This document shows positions 11,236 through 27,549 of a stretch of DNA of 64,000 bases, piece by piece; the first letter of the stretch is position 1, and every line of letters begins with the position of its first letter. The position numbers and the translations under genes were made by a program. The notes beneath the pieces are model-generated. The model saw nothing but the letters and a program-made list of their open reading frames with translations, was not told the DNA's origin and did not search any database. Source of the stretch: Coptis chinensis (lineage: Eukaryota; Streptophyta; Magnoliopsida; Ranunculales; Ranunculaceae); NCBI GenBank assembly GCA_015680905.1, contig CM027382.1, positions 21,115,501-21,179,500 on the forward strand. The letters run 5' to 3'.

Positions 11236-14200
11236 TTAATCATACATTCCCTCCTGCTCCCAAACATCAACAAGAAAATCCACCATTTCCTGCAAGTTGT
11301 CCAAGCCAACGGCAGTTAATAACCTAATAGAAATCTAGTACATGCCTAACTTAGCACATTTACAGAGTATACTTACAGAAAGGGTAATGGGTTGGGGGAA
11401 AGGCTTGTTGGTCCCAAGTAAACTGTCGTAGGTCACATTCCAACTGCAAAGCCAGAACGATTTAACGTTGCAGAGACAATAATTTCTGACCAAAAGATTC
11501 ACCAACATCATGAATATGGAATGTAACTTTTAATAACACATGATATATTTGACTGGGGACTGCATTCTATGAGGTCCCGCATGTCTAAAAGATAAATCAG
11601 CTCACACGAGATCAGGGCCAAATATATTTCCTTTCTAAGCATAATCAGTCCATTTGATGAAACTCTACACAGCTGCACATGGAGAATTTTCCAGAACAAC
11701 CAGAAAAATAAAATGGTCAGAAAATTACTTTTCGGTATCCTGATGTCTCAAACAACTTGAAATGGAGCACAAAAATAGGTTGATCCATTTCTGCAAAGGA
11801 TGTTGTGGATTATCACTTAATTTCTTCTTTATTTAGAGGAGAAATATACACTACATGTAACATCAAAGGCTTAAAATCAGGCTTTTTACATTCTTTTAAC
11901 GTAATTTTCATGAGTTTGTTACTTGGGGACAAAGTTGTCTTCCACTTAATAAGGTAAAACCAGTTTCTTACCCACGTTTTATGCATTCTTTAACCCAATT
12001 TATACCACTACGCCTCTATAAAAAGTTAGTTCCAAAATGGAACCAATCCAGATTCTCTCACACCATTACATTTGAGGACCCTTGCTCCTGCTATAGTAGG
12101 TCATTAGATTGATTTATATCTTCCAGAGTTCCAGAGTTAAAAAGTTAAAAATAGTTGGACCTCCTAACTACTAGGAATGCATCTTTTGCGGTACTAATTT
12201 GAATTGTAAGTAACGGTTTAGTGTAATAGTAAATGTTAAATTTTGTAATATGATATTAACAACTAATTGTTTTATTCTCTCTAAATTTGTGAACATGCTT
12301 TTACTTCTGTCATCTTTGTATTTTGATGTTCCCTAAAAATCCAGCATACAATTGATTACTTGAAACAACAAAAAAAAAGCGTCAACCATATTTGGCGACT
12401 TTTTTCCACCGTCTAATGTGAAAAAAGAATATATTATCCCATATTATTGTTCCACTGTCATGACTTGTGAGTGTTGACCACATAAATGTGCCACTTTACT
12501 ATTTGACATAGTTCAGAAAAGGATTCAGTTCAACAAATCCCTATACTACAACTGCCTATGTATCACCAGCATAACCCAGAAAAAGAGCACACAACAAACC
12601 TTAATCGTGGTTCTCGAACATGATGTGTCCGATTCCTGGGCCTATTTCCAATCCATTGCTGCCTAGTTTGGTTCCAAAGAATATATAACCTGAAAGAAAG
12701 TAGTTACCACAACTTAAAGGAGATTACTCAAAGATAATGAGCAGAAAACACAGAACAAACCCCACGGCGGTAAAATCGGGTGCACACTTGCCACAATGAC
12801 TATATTCACCAATACCCCACATCCTAAAAATGATGCAGATGCAATGCCTGTTTGACACATTTAGCAGCTTGGTGATGAGTGAATCATTTAAAGGAGTCGT
12901 GAGACATGAAACTAAAATACAAGTTGAATTCAATGGTTGATAGTTGCACTCTGACAGGAAGAATGTGACTTTTGATTCATGTTTATATGGTAATTAAAAT
13001 ATTTCGATGGGAAGGAGCAATCCACTTGCTTTTCAAGCCAGGATGCATATGGGTTTTATCAATGGACTTATTATGGACTGTACATCATAGATAAGACAAG
13101 AATGTTTTTTGAATCTAGTATCATAAGTCCTACAAAAGAACATTGAAAACTTTTATACTTGCCATGATTTACAAACTTCGGTAGGGCTGCTTGTGCTACC
13201 AAGCCCACAATGGGCTTCAAGGGTTTGATTAGATGTGCTGATAGAAGAAACTTCTCTGAGATTGAATTGCACTGGTATCCATCTCACAGGTGCTTGTGCT
13301 CCAAAAATCTTCTGATATACTGGGTTTTTCACTGTCCGGCCTTGAATTTTCAGCCCCTTGATGGCTCATCAGCGGCAATAATTGGTGTTGCCTTAGTACA
13401 GCATCAAGACAACCTCTGTTCTGTTACAAATCAGTTTACCACAACAATGATTAATATCAGCAAATCAATACCAATAACTTGCAGTTGCAACAATCAACTA
13501 TGATTATTCAAGAAAAAGTAACACTAAAAAATATTCCATAATCTCAACTTAAGGTACATTCACTTCCAAAAAGCATATTAGGTCGTTTGAGCAAAAATCT
13601 ACAGTTAGATTTTTATTTATTTACTAACTCTTTTCTTCCCATCATCTTCCATCCACTTAGGGTGTGTTTGTTAAATTTTAACTCATGGAAAGGAAAGGAA
13701 ATAAAATGGGTGGTCCACTATGGAATGGAATGGAATGGAATGGAAAGGAAATAATTTTAAATGGTATGTGTTTGGTAAAAATTTGGAGAAAGGAAAGTAA
13801 AAGCTGGGGAAAAGGAATAATCATGTTTGTTTGCAAAAGCAATGGAAAGGAATAATTGTATTGTTGGGTCATGGGTGTATTAGTAGTAAGTCCTGTCTAT
13901 CTATTTCCCTTTCCTTTCCTTTCCACAAAATTTTTAGGGGTTAGTTAAGGACACAAAACCTTTTCCATTTCTATGATTTTGTTTCCATATGGAAAAGCCC
14001 ATTTCCTTTCCATAGATAAACAAACGCCTTTAAAAAAAACTATGGAAAAGGTGGACCACTCTTATTTTCCTTTCCTTTCCATAGTGTTTCCATCATAACA
14101 AACACACCCTTAAATTCATCCCTAAAGGCAAAACAGCACAGCCCTTTTATGTTTACACCTTTACTGAACTTCGACAGGTAAAATAACTCATCTCTTATGT

Positions 14201-14455
14201 TTCTCCACTTACCAAAAGAATGAACACACAATTTCAGGTATGTCATTCTGAACAGAATTGCAACATGTCTTTTTACTTTTAAGCGTTAACTTATTCTACT
14301 GAACATTGCTAATAGACAACAGTTCCAGTACTTGGACACCACAGGCACCTAAGAATCACACTTTAAACCGTATCAATTATTACTACCTGTAGCCAACCTG
14401 AGTGCTATCAGTTTCAATGTTATCCCCTAACACATCTGAGTAAGTGTTCGAACAA
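11236..14455 (-). CDS. DUF4050 family protein, five 3' exons (5' end not found)
   Basis: Exons on the minus strand: 14387-14455, 13159-13255, 12600-12689, 11377-11443 and 11236-11289 (stop TAA at 11236-11238). Each is bounded by AG acceptors and GT donors, with compatible phases. Readable protein includes CSNTYSDVLGDNIETDS, SSISTSNQTL, LWNQTRQQWIGNRPRN, WNVTYDSLLGTNKPFPQP and the C-terminal signature EMVDFLVDVWEQEGMYD. The WNQTRQQW, TNKPFPQP and MVDFLVD motifs are those of the plant DUF4050 family, whose function is unknown. One extra base near the end of exon 13159-13255 (in the segment equivalent to PTEFVNHG) shifts the frame; it may be a sequencing error, since the other joins are exact. 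A MITE (13660-14109) lies in the intron before that exon. The N-terminal exon or exons should lie in 14456-16240 but I could not identify them. Confidence 0.85.
13660..14109. mobile_element. Tourist-like (PIF/Harbinger) MITE in an intron
   Basis: This 450-bp non-coding element begins gggtgtgtttgtta and ends with the reverse complement, flanked by TTA at 13657-13659 and 14110-14112. The terminal repeats extend, imperfectly, about 60 bp inward and share the ggaaaggaaa tract and ggtggtccac. A 3-bp TTA duplication with ggg(t)..tgttt ends is the hallmark of PIF/Harbinger-derived Tourist MITEs. The interior is rich in ggaat/ggaaa repeats (notably 13720-13750). It lies within a DUF4050 intron and has no coding capacity. 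Confidence 0.85.
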
Positions 14456-16240
14456 CTGTGAAGAGTGAAAACATAATTCAGAACCTAAGTCACATTAACA
14501 TCGGATACGTGTGGCTGTCTGACACGGATACCTGTGGACACAACTAATTAAAAACAAAACTTTTACTATTCTTTAGTCACACAACTAATTCTTGGGCTCA
14601 GCACCTTATAAAAGCCTCCTTACAAATAAATAACCATGAAAGGTGGCATATCATTGCGTTGTAACTATCTGAATAGATTATTTCTTAGTCTTCTAGGGTA
14701 CTGAAGAAACCCTAGTTTGAAATCAAATGCACAACGTGTCCGTGTGTCTTGTGTGTCAGACACATATATTTTTAATAATATGAAGTGTCCACTATTTCTT
14801 CTTGAAGTAAAAATGTAGGTTCCTTGTGAGCCTAGGCAGCACACTTTGTAAAATCCCTTGCACTTGTTTGCCTTGGTAAGAAACAAGTGAATTTGTAATC
14901 TCAAACATAGAATGACTCAACGAAATGAATAAGCTACGCTAAAACCATAGTTCAAAATGACAAATAAAATGATTATATTATAGGAAATGAATGAAATATA
15001 AAAGTAACGTGGAATCAATTGAATTTACCCCATACAAGCAAAAAAATGACGGATCCAAGCTCCAATAGATCTGCCGAGTAGCATTTAAATTTTATTAATT
15101 CAGATATTGAATTCAGGAAGGAAAGATATATAGCCACTGCATTTAATTTTCTTTTCCTTTCCTGAATTCTTTTAGCCCACTTTGGAATTCCAAACCTCTC
15201 TCTCTCGTCAATGGGACTTTTGAAAATATATATATATAAATAAATCATTGAACTCCTTATTCTCACCCCCAACATCTATTTACTCCCCCACCCCGTCCCA
15301 AAACTGCCAAAAGTAATAAAGTTTTATTCTAAGGGTGGGCCCGGTTTTCATTAGTCGATGATGATGGCGAAAGAATATATTGTGGCTTTGTTGTATGAGA
15401 TTTTGAAAGATAATGTATCGGTCTCGAGATAATGATGGATGCCTATAAGAAAGATAAGAACTCAGTTTTAGAGTTGACACTCCATCTTACTTTACTTTAG
15501 ACAAGTAGTAGAGCAGGACATGGAATTTGACTTGGTTTTAGTGCTCAAAATCCCATGCAAGCATAAATGTATGGAGGTGGTAGCCGCTAGACTCAAAGAC
15601 AGGCAACAGCTGAGACAAGTGCTGGTGCTGGGTGATAATAAGGAGCTTATGAAGACTCTCTAATCAGTGGAGGACTTAGCTGATTAATTATTGTTTTGTA
15701 ATCTATGTCAGTCAAGTTATTTTCTTTTTGGGCCAGTAGGGCAACCACTGGGGAGGCTCATGAAGTAGCCCAGTCGGCCATAGATGCTGTGTTTGTACCT
15801 CTGCCTTCATTAATTTTAAAGTTAATGAAGGATCTTTAACAAAAAGAAAAAAAAAATAGATTAACACGATAGTACAAACTACAAAGACTACCATATTTCA
15901 ATCATCTTGGCAGTACTATTGTTTTAAACAGTAATTGGCAGTGTGTAAACCTTAACAACAACTGCGAATTCAACAAGCTAAAAGTACACCAACCCACAGT
16001 TACACAATCAGCTTACAGTAACATTTATCAAAGCTTTCCAAGCTACCTGGCAGAAAAGCTTCATTCTAAGCAAAACTCATACAAGCATCAACAGTCGAAG
16101 TATGACTGATATGAGCAACTTCAAACTGGGAAGGGCGGAAGAAGGCCAACTTATTGCTACTGCTAATGCAGTGAGCCAGAGACAGAGAAAAAGGAAGATG
16201 TGATTATTAGTTTATTGCCATCAGTAGAAACAGAGGCCAT
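14456..16240. other. Probable 5' region of DUF4050 gene; otherwise no gene seen
   Basis: This gap separates the most 5' DUF4050 exon found from the phospholipase D stop codon. It should contain the DUF4050 first exon, promoter and the phospholipase D 3' UTR. Short ORFs at 14665-14904, 15015-15275, 15280-15480 and 15712-15894 (all minus) show no recognisable domain. An (AT)n run lies near 15226-15240. Confidence 0.4.
15520..15663 (+). CDS. 47-residue ORF, unknown
   Basis: A short plus-strand reading from ATG at 15520 to TAA at 15661-15663 encodes a basic, leucine-rich peptide containing MEVVAARLKDRQQLRQVL and ending ELMKTL. Its composition is more protein-like than neighbouring ORFs, but no family is recognised and no promoter or splice partner is evident. 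It may be a remnant exon or chance. Confidence 0.15.
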   Translation: MEFDLVLVLKIPCKHKCMEVVAARLKDRQQLRQVLVLGDNKELMKTL

Positions 16241-19723
<3,483 letters not shown>

Positions 19724-19880
19724 CTTTTCACACCAAATGAATTGAAAGAGACAGATAAAAGAACTTGAAGCCCAAAGGAGAAAGATAAAAAGAAAAAAAA
19801 GGAGAGAAGGAGGAAAAGTATACTACTTAGTTTCCTCTACCCAGGTTCATTCACTTCATTTACGTTTAGGTTGTTTAATT

Positions 19881-19888
19881 ATTTATAT
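19881..19888 (-). promoter_or_regulatory. Possible TATA box of the phospholipase D copy
   Basis: The minus strand reads taatataaataa here, about 160 bp upstream of the start codon, followed by a pyrimidine-rich leader (the reverse of the a/g-rich tract 19750-19820) typical of plant 5' UTRs. The rest of 19724-20238 has no other feature I can support. Confidence 0.35.
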
Positions 19889-20238
19889 TATTTCTTAAGG
19901 GGTTCGATGGGTCAACTAAATATGGTGGAAGCAACAAATTTGGATGATTCTGAGGCAAGCATTTGTTGGACAACGACTTCATATGAAACTTGATGGGGCG
20001 TCGAGGTTTGTACGAGTTTTTTTTCTGTTCATATTTGGCTAATCAGTTCCTGTATTGGATTTTGTAGTATGTACTTGAACAAGCTTGTAAAAATCAAGTG
20101 ATTTTAGGTTGCTTTTGGGATTCAAGTTTAAAATATAGGCTGTCATTTTCTTTTAACATGCATTGCACAACCTAAAAATCTATGGGCGATATATTAGACA
20201 ACTTAGTTGCTTTTATATTAGAAAAAATGGAAGCTATG

Positions 20239-21707
20239 TGATAAGCATTAAAAGAATAGTTTTACCAATGACTAAAGCTTTGTGAGAACTCTAAAAAGCT
20301 AGTAAAACTAGAACTTTTCGTGCGAAATTATCAAAGATTTCTCTCTCAATCCTATTGAGATATAGTGGAGTAGATGATTAGTTCCTCTAGTTCTTTCACA
20401 TAGTAATGTTCTCTAAGTATAAATAATCTTAACTAAAAGTCTAATGAGAGATTTATGAATTATAAACTACGATGCAACTACCCGAATCACGACTAATTAA
20501 CTTCTGAATCTGCGTTGATTACATGATAAGGAATTAGGAGGATTGATTCCACCTTAATTCAACTTAACTTACTAACGGACGAATCATAAGTAATCCGAAT
20601 TGAGCTACCGCGGAACAATTGGTTCTTCCTAATCCCTAATTACACGTGGCACTTCTACCAATTCATAACTAGCATGTGAGCGATTAAACCCGTTATCATG
20701 GTGAATTAATCGTTTCTAGATGGAATAGAAATTGCGGCGACTCTACGATAATAGGAATCAAACTTTCATCAGGACACCGACCCCCTCTAATGGAGGTTTA
20801 GCCGAGAATCATTATTGATCATTTCCATATGAATCTAAACTAAACATAATATCAAGATTCCAACTTTACTAATTTAACAAACAATAATTGAAATCTAATT
20901 AATAATTAAGAAATGATATCAGCAAGAATTTAAACTAGATCTATAAATGTAATGTGAAAAAGCGAATTTAATAATAATAAACTATTTTATTAATCTAATC
21001 GATGAAGAACAATGATTTAAAGTTTAATCTAAAACAAAATTGAATTGAAACTAAACTTAATTAAAAACCATTAAAACTAGATCTAGAATTATCTATAGTT
21101 TAGGTCTAATTAGCTACTTTCTATCCTAAGCTCCTAGAACTAAGGAACTAGTTTTCTAAATAAAACTAGATTACTTAAGAACTAAGCTTTTCTTTGTTTT
21201 TATATGTTTGGATCAAAATCGTGCGTAGGCTTGGACCCGATTCTTTTTAGTCCAAAAGGCCTCTTGTTGGAGTTGGCTTTGACAAACTTTTCGTCCACTT
21301 TTACTCCTCTGATTGGGTCAAGGCTTAGACCATTGGAAAGCTCTTTCCGAGCCGGTCGTTTTGACATAAGGTAAGGCCCAATTCGAGGTTTGAGTCAAAG
21401 ATATGGTCTTGGCGGTTTTCTCGACTTTGTGTGTTGTTTTACCCGCGTGGACTTTGACTTTTCATCTTTTGGCCGGGCTTTCTGGAGGCTTTTCTTCTTG
21501 AAAATTGGCCTTTAATCACAGAACTCCTTAGCAACCGACCTTTGCTCCTTTATCTCATTAAAGTGGCACATTTCTGCACATAATGGACTTTGAAGCTGAA
21601 ATGCATAAAAAACGTGTCGGTATTAACTTTCTTGCTTATTATTCCATAATTGGTCTAAAAATGCGATTGTTAAAGGGGGTTAAAACTACAGTTTTGGGCT
21701 CTTATCA
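20239..21707 (-). repeat. Element A, 3' LTR (left copy)
   Basis: Starts tgataagc and ends gctcttatca on the plus strand; 1469 bp. Its partner is 31648-33137. The minus strand contains aacatataaaaac near 21200, a TATA-like word at a comparable place in both copies. The left neighbour is the ctatg target copy, about 0.5 kb upstream of the phospholipase D start. Confidence 0.88.
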
Positions 21708-23230
21708 AACCACCCCAAACAGCATTTTGCTTGTCCTCAAGCAAATATGAGAAATTAGAATAAGTGACCAAAAATGGAGTTAACTACTCTCGTTTATTTG
21801 AATGTGATTGCATTGACCATATGCTGACAAGGCCTTAAACCACTAGGAATTCCCTAGTGGGCCGAGTTCTAGCCTCGTGAGAGTTTTCGATGAAGGTACT
21901 CACAAACTTCATTTACTACTGGCGACTAGAAATCAAACTATTGTTTCCTTATTCATGCTCCCAAATTATCTATACATCTCACTATGTAATGCATACTGAA
22001 ATATCAAAGTGAAACCTAAGTTAATATATGCATAATAATCGATCATCTATGAATAAACATATATCTGATAGTAATACTATGAAATGCATTAACGAGGTCC
22101 GTTTTAAAACTTCGGAATAAGCGTCTTTAAGTAGGTTCTCCACAATAATAGTCAAGATCTGACACTCGATTTTTCCACTCAAGTTTAAGCTACTCCGGTC
22201 TTGTGATGGGCACACTTTACCTTACAATCTCAATGACACACAACAAAGGCGGAGTCGATCAAACATCGCCACTTACTATCACACTAACCTATTCCCAATT
22301 GGGCTAGAGGTCTTATTAGGTGTTGCGGGGATTAGGAGATGGTTTGAGAAGGAAGAAATGGATATTCAAAAGGACAAGTCGAGATAATAGAGTCTTCATA
22401 TTATGTAACTAGAAACCCTTGTTATTTACTTTTTGCTTCTACACTTTGTTTCCATCCTTGCCATATATATATTTTTTTTTTTATTTTTTCTTTTCTTTGG
22501 CTTTTGATTCCTTTTATTCTATTTTTTGGAGTTTTTATTTATTTCTATTTTTCTTTTTCTTTTCCTTGGATGGAAACTTCTTTTCTTTTTAAAGCAACTA
22601 ACTAATTTTTGTTTACGGGGTTTTCTCTTCTTCTTTTCTTCACTCATTCTATTCTCGGACTTATTCTAGATTGGGTAAGTTGAATTTTTTATTTTGTTTT
22701 GTTTTGTAGCGGGGGTAAAAGGATTTGCGGTTTATTGAAGGTAAAGAAAAGGCTCGAAGGCGACTAGCGGAAAATAATTTCATAATGGTTGAATTTGGCT
22801 ATATCGATCCAAAGAGGGCCTAAATTCTCGCTTAGGATATGGTATAGTGATCAAACAAAGTGGGCGTGTGATTTCTCTATCGGTTTTACTTCTCCCTTGT
22901 GTCATTTCTCAAATGTTTCACTCATATAAGGCTTTAGGCTATATTCTCAGGGATTTGTAGAATAAGTACTCTAGCCTAGAGTTGAACTTCTTGTTAACAA
23001 TCATAGATACTCATGTAATATATTTATAGATAGATGCAAAATTATTACCTACATATTAACCTAAGTTTCTAAAGACTATTCTAATCTGACACTACATGAG
23101 ACTTCTAGATTATTAAGAGCATAGAGAAAGAACAATACCGATATTCCTAAGTGTATAGCATAAACATTTTTGTATATTTTTGAATTTTTGAAATTTTAAC
23201 TAGAAAACAAATGCATATTATACATATCTA
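21708..23230 (-). mobile_element. Element A non-coding 3' internal region, shared with B
   Basis: Opens next to the 3' LTR with the purine tract and contains gcttgtcctcaagcaaa and gaattccctagtgggccgag. The same words in the same order occur in element B at 36165-36330, and similarity continues to about 23100 / 37600. No ORF. Confidence 0.7.
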
Positions 23231-23392
23231 TATCTTAACGGATGCCTTAATTACCGCGTGTTTCTATGCCCCCCAAAACAAGAAGCATGTTTTGTCCTCA
23301 AAACATTTAAATAAGAGGGTAGAAAAATACCATGGAAGCAGCGTGAAATTTTGGAACATCGCAAAACAAAGGTTAGAAGAACATACTAAAAT

Positions 23393-23413
23393 AAAAAAAA
23401 AAAAAAAAAAAAA
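23393..23413. repeat. A-run in element A
   Basis: About 21 consecutive A residues. Comparable tracts are T23 at 27527-27549 (element A), T31 at 40311-40341 and T20/A10 at 42650-42679 (element B). Such runs are error-prone in sequencing. Confidence 0.9.
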
Positions 23414-23679
23414 CTGGCCTAACTCCATAAAGAGTTCCACCCATTATGGGGTTAATAGGAATTAAATTGCTTGGGACATAGCGGACACTAGCTGGAATTA
23501 AAACTTACCTTATCTCGGCTTTTTATTCTTCATCCTCCTCATCCTCTTCTTCTATAAAAAGTGAGGTTCGCCAGCGTCTGCCATGCCATGATAATTTGTC
23601 GGGCTTCCGCCATTTATCATCTATTATTGCTAACCTATTAAAGCCCACTTACGTGGGGTGTAGGGTGCAACTGATGAGG

Positions 23680-26532
23680 TTATCCTCCTCCGCCTGCCAA
23701 ATCGTTACCGCGGAAAGATCTAATAATACTATTGGTGGGTGCGCCGCGATTAATGCGGCCGTAATCAATCCGTGAAAGCGTGTACAAAAAGCGAGGGAAG
23801 AAACATAGCATAATCGAGGAAATTAGAGCGGGCATAAGAAGATGCTTATGCCTCATGCTATGGGCTCGTGCTAAACTAGACATCAAAAGGTTACGGGAAG
23901 GTCATGGCGCATCGTCCGTGGCTAAAAGCAAGAAAAAGCGGCTGCAAGTGGCATCATTCCGAGGAAAGAAAAGCGTCATTCCCCTAAAATGTTTAGCATG
24001 ATCCAAAACATAGCAGTTCCTATGTTCATGGACCGAGGGCTACCAAAGGCGACGTTATATTCCCCTTGGTCCTCGATCTGGAAAATGCCGCCCCATCGAC
24101 TCATGCAAAACTTCGTAAGTGTAGACATGCATATTATCTACCCAATAGCACTATGGGTCTTGTATTTCGGCGGGCATAGCAAGTCAAGAACAAATGCTAG
24201 CAAGAACACGGTAATTTCCATTGGTTCATCATTAATGTTGATGGAGAACACTTGTTCTCCATCCGGTCTCTTAAAGAAAATATAATTATCATAAAAATAA
24301 GATGCAAGTCTTTGGAGAATAAAGTTCATCGAGTGCTTACCATAAAAGCGGTTCCGACTACGTATGTGATCACCTCATGAAACCAAGCACCATAAGTAGT
24401 GCTTTGGAACAAATCTTGAAAGAGCATTTCGATATTATTGTAGGATATGTCATCTCAAAAGCGACCCTCTGGAACAGTTGCAACTGATCGGGGAACAACC
24501 ATATGAAAATTGGAAATTTATGGTCTAAAAAGGTCGGGAGGAGCAGGCTTCGGGTGCTTTAGTTCTGATGGGCGAGTGCGCTCGGGTAAAATTTCGACAA
24601 TGGCTTTGAAGTAGCGGAGTGCGCTCAGGTGCTGATTTTTGAAAATGGTGAAGAACAACGGGAAGCGTAGGGGTGAAAGGTGAGAGATGGAAGTTAGGTG
24701 TAGTGTGGGTTGTGAGTGTAGAATGAATGAAGTTTTTATAAGTTTTAAGTTGCTAAAGCGAATCGGGAAGTTGCCAAAAAGCTTTTACGGCAATTTCGGA
24801 AATACTAAAATTTTCAAACCGAAGCGAAAACAACTCATATTCTTGATTCTAAAACAACCCTAGTATCTTTTAGGTTGAATTTAGGATAAAACTACCTAAC
24901 TTTTGAGATTTCATCTAACCAATATTTATTCATAGATATGTCCCAAATCGGCAATATTCTCACCACAACTCGAAATAACTTCTAAAAAAGGGTCATATAA
25001 AAATCATCTTTGGAATAGATAATACCACCCCAAACAATTTGGGAAGGTGGGATCAATATTAAACAACCAGCATTATATTAAATTTTCATTCAAATTACAT
25101 TTCACTAGAAAATTCAAATTACCGAATTAAAACTTACATTAAAATAACTAACAATAATAAAACTACAAATAAAATCATCAAGCTATACTATCCCTAAACC
25201 GTGGGTCTTGGTGGCGGAGGGCTGCCTTCGGGAGATGGCTCACGAGCTCGATGGAGCCGACACCATGCGATCTTTTTGGCAGCGGCGCTCGTGCCTCGAT
25301 GATGTATCCTCGGAAGGAGAATAGTGAGGTGGAAGCGTGCAAACATATCATTTCGAAACTGGCTGAGATTCCAGCTCAGCCCTCATCTATTCCACCGCTC
25401 ATCCTCACCATTTGGAGTACGAATCTCTGGAAGTTATGGTGCATAGTAGCTATCGAGTCGGAGGTTGTTTTAGACCCCACCCTACATTGGCAAAGCGTTC
25501 ATTAGTAGGGGGGTCTCTATTTTATTCATTTTAATCAGCGGGGCTAAAGCCCGATTAAGCAATATCATGGATCAATGTACGAGGCCCATTAACTCATGTG
25601 TCTAAAGGTTTGAACCTTAGCGCGTGGCTTGCCCACTAATGTACATTGATTTATGTCGATTCATTTCTTATCAAAGAGATAATTATCGGTTGAGAGTTAT
25701 ATTCTATCACTGATTACTTTCAAGCAACAAGATTACTTGACTCTAAGGGACTCTCTACTCTACCTATATAAATACCACATTATTTTTTCATAAGGGAACA
25801 TTGGAAACTTGATCCATAGAGAATAGATCTTGGGTACATAGGCAGCCATTATTTGGTTGGTTTCATCTCCCCGACATCAAAATCCTGTTGTTTCTTAGAT
25901 GCGTTCGTCACCATTGCTCCGTTGTGTTGAAGCATATTCTTGCCAGAGGTCTTAAATAGATAGTATTGAGTGAGCATGTACCCGCGATGAATCACAGCCA
26001 TGCGTTACGACATCGACCAACACCTCTCAAGGCATCGGCATCAAAACATGTCAAGTCCTCCTCATCCTCCGAGTCATTCTCATTTCCGGCGTCCTCATAA
26101 ATCCGACTACCTATCCTCGGGCAACCTCAAACTTGTTGGATACACTCCTTATAAATCCGAGGATTTGGTGTAGGGTGAGGCAAATCCTATCAAATGTCGA
26201 ATTAAGCTCTCAACCGGCATGATCTTGGTTATCAAAGCGGGGAGAGGTGCAATAGACTTCCCCACTCCCCTAATCATATTAAGCAAAAACTCAAGATCTG
26301 AGAACTCATACTTACGCTCTGGGGTATCCATAGAATGTGAAGGCGGATTCGGACCGATGTCGGTGACCTTCTCCTTCCTATGACATTCTACCAATCCAGC
26401 GGTGCGGCCAATTTGGTTGGATTCGAGGATGCTGGCGAACACAATCGAGCTCCATTTGTAGTTCCGCCGGTAACGATCAGCGTGCATCAAAGGCTCTACC
26501 CGGTATATTGGGACTCTGTAGCGTGGCATCAA
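23680..26532 (-). mobile_element. Element A extra 3' ORF region (Athila ORF3 position)
   Basis: Between the protease and the 3' LTR lie two separate minus-strand readings (23680-24330 and 26149-26532). The latter contains PERKYEFSDLEFLLNMI and PLPALITKIM, which parallels PPERKGNF..FLFDII and PLAALVTQVM in element B (41508-42122). Athila elements carry an additional ORF here, sometimes called env-like. Assignment rests on position and on the A/B match. Broken. Confidence 0.5.
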
Positions 26533-27526
26533 GATGGATTCTAGGCGGAATGCCTAGAATCTCGACCAACAACCAATGATTACTTCTTTTCTCCTCTTTG
26601 CCACCGTAACAAAAATTTTATTCCCTCGACTCCCTCGTGTTGTAAAACCGTCGGACTAACTCTTACGTGGTAAAAGTGGTTGGTCGAGTACCACAAGCTA
26701 TTCAATCTCTACTAACCATTTTCATCACGTAAAAGCGGTGCGAAGTGGTCGCCAGTAAATGTTTGCTCTGGCAAAATCCGACGTCTTTGAGCCATTGGAG
26801 GTTTGAACTGATTTGGGGTTTGTAGAAGGTGTAGGAAGCAATGAGGAACAACCTCACTGGAACAACAATGGTGGTGGTGCGGTGGTGGGGGATGATGGTG
26901 GATCGGCAGCTCAATCTTTGGATTTTTTGGTGGTTTTTTGGTTTTGCAAAATGATGGAGGTGGTGGTGGAAAGGTTTTTGAGAAGATTTGAAATTGATTT
27001 GGATGTTTGGCGTGGTGTAGTTAGGTTTCTTTTTAAATTTTTTTTCTTAGGGTTTGAAGCTTGGATGTTTGTCAATGGAGGTTTGGAAGATGAAACTCAC
27101 GACTGTTGTTGGTGGAAACAAAGGTTTGAGTCTTGTTGCCGGTGTCTTGTGAGTTGGGCCCCAAGCCCGATTCGAATTTTCGAATTTTTGTCGATTTTTA
27201 GTGCGACTTCAAACTAATATTGCAGCCGTTACGGTCCGATTTTTGCGAATGAGATATGGAAATGATCAGGAGAGAATTTCTAATCAATGATCCATAAAAC
27301 ACTCTATTCAACCGTGGATGACATATAAGATAGTGGAAAATGCCTCAAAGTCGTGCATGGCGTAAGTTATGCGAATGAATGAACTCTAAATTCATAGATT
27401 ATGTCAACCCGAATCGAATACAATTAAATGGCCTAAACAACTCTAATGGGACATAAAATATTCTGGGGCGGAAACCACGAACACCCCACCCCAAACAAAT
27501 TTTTTATAGCGAGTTTAGAAAATTTG

Positions 27527-27549
27527 TTTTTTTTTTTTTTTTTTTTTTT
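27527..27549. repeat. T-run in element A
   Basis: About 23 T residues, within the non-coding part of element A; directly before it the plus strand has caccccaccccaaacaaa, a word also seen near 25025 and at the LTR border. Confidence 0.9.

Noticed and set aside
12724-12933. Minus-strand ORF with MWGIGEYSHCGKC
   Set aside because: Lies within the DUF4050 intron between 12690 and 13158; no acceptor/donor pair consistent with neighbouring phases is needed.
13210-13503. Plus-strand ORF and a minus-strand reading GLKIQGRTVKNPVYQKIFG
   Set aside because: The region is the DUF4050 exon 13159-13255 and its upstream intron; the intron reading has no family match and the true frame is fixed by splice phases.
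26813-27217. Plus-strand ORF of 134 residues rich in Gly, Val and Trp
   Set aside because: Low-complexity translation of a g/t-rich stretch inside element A, opposite in strand to the element; no domain.
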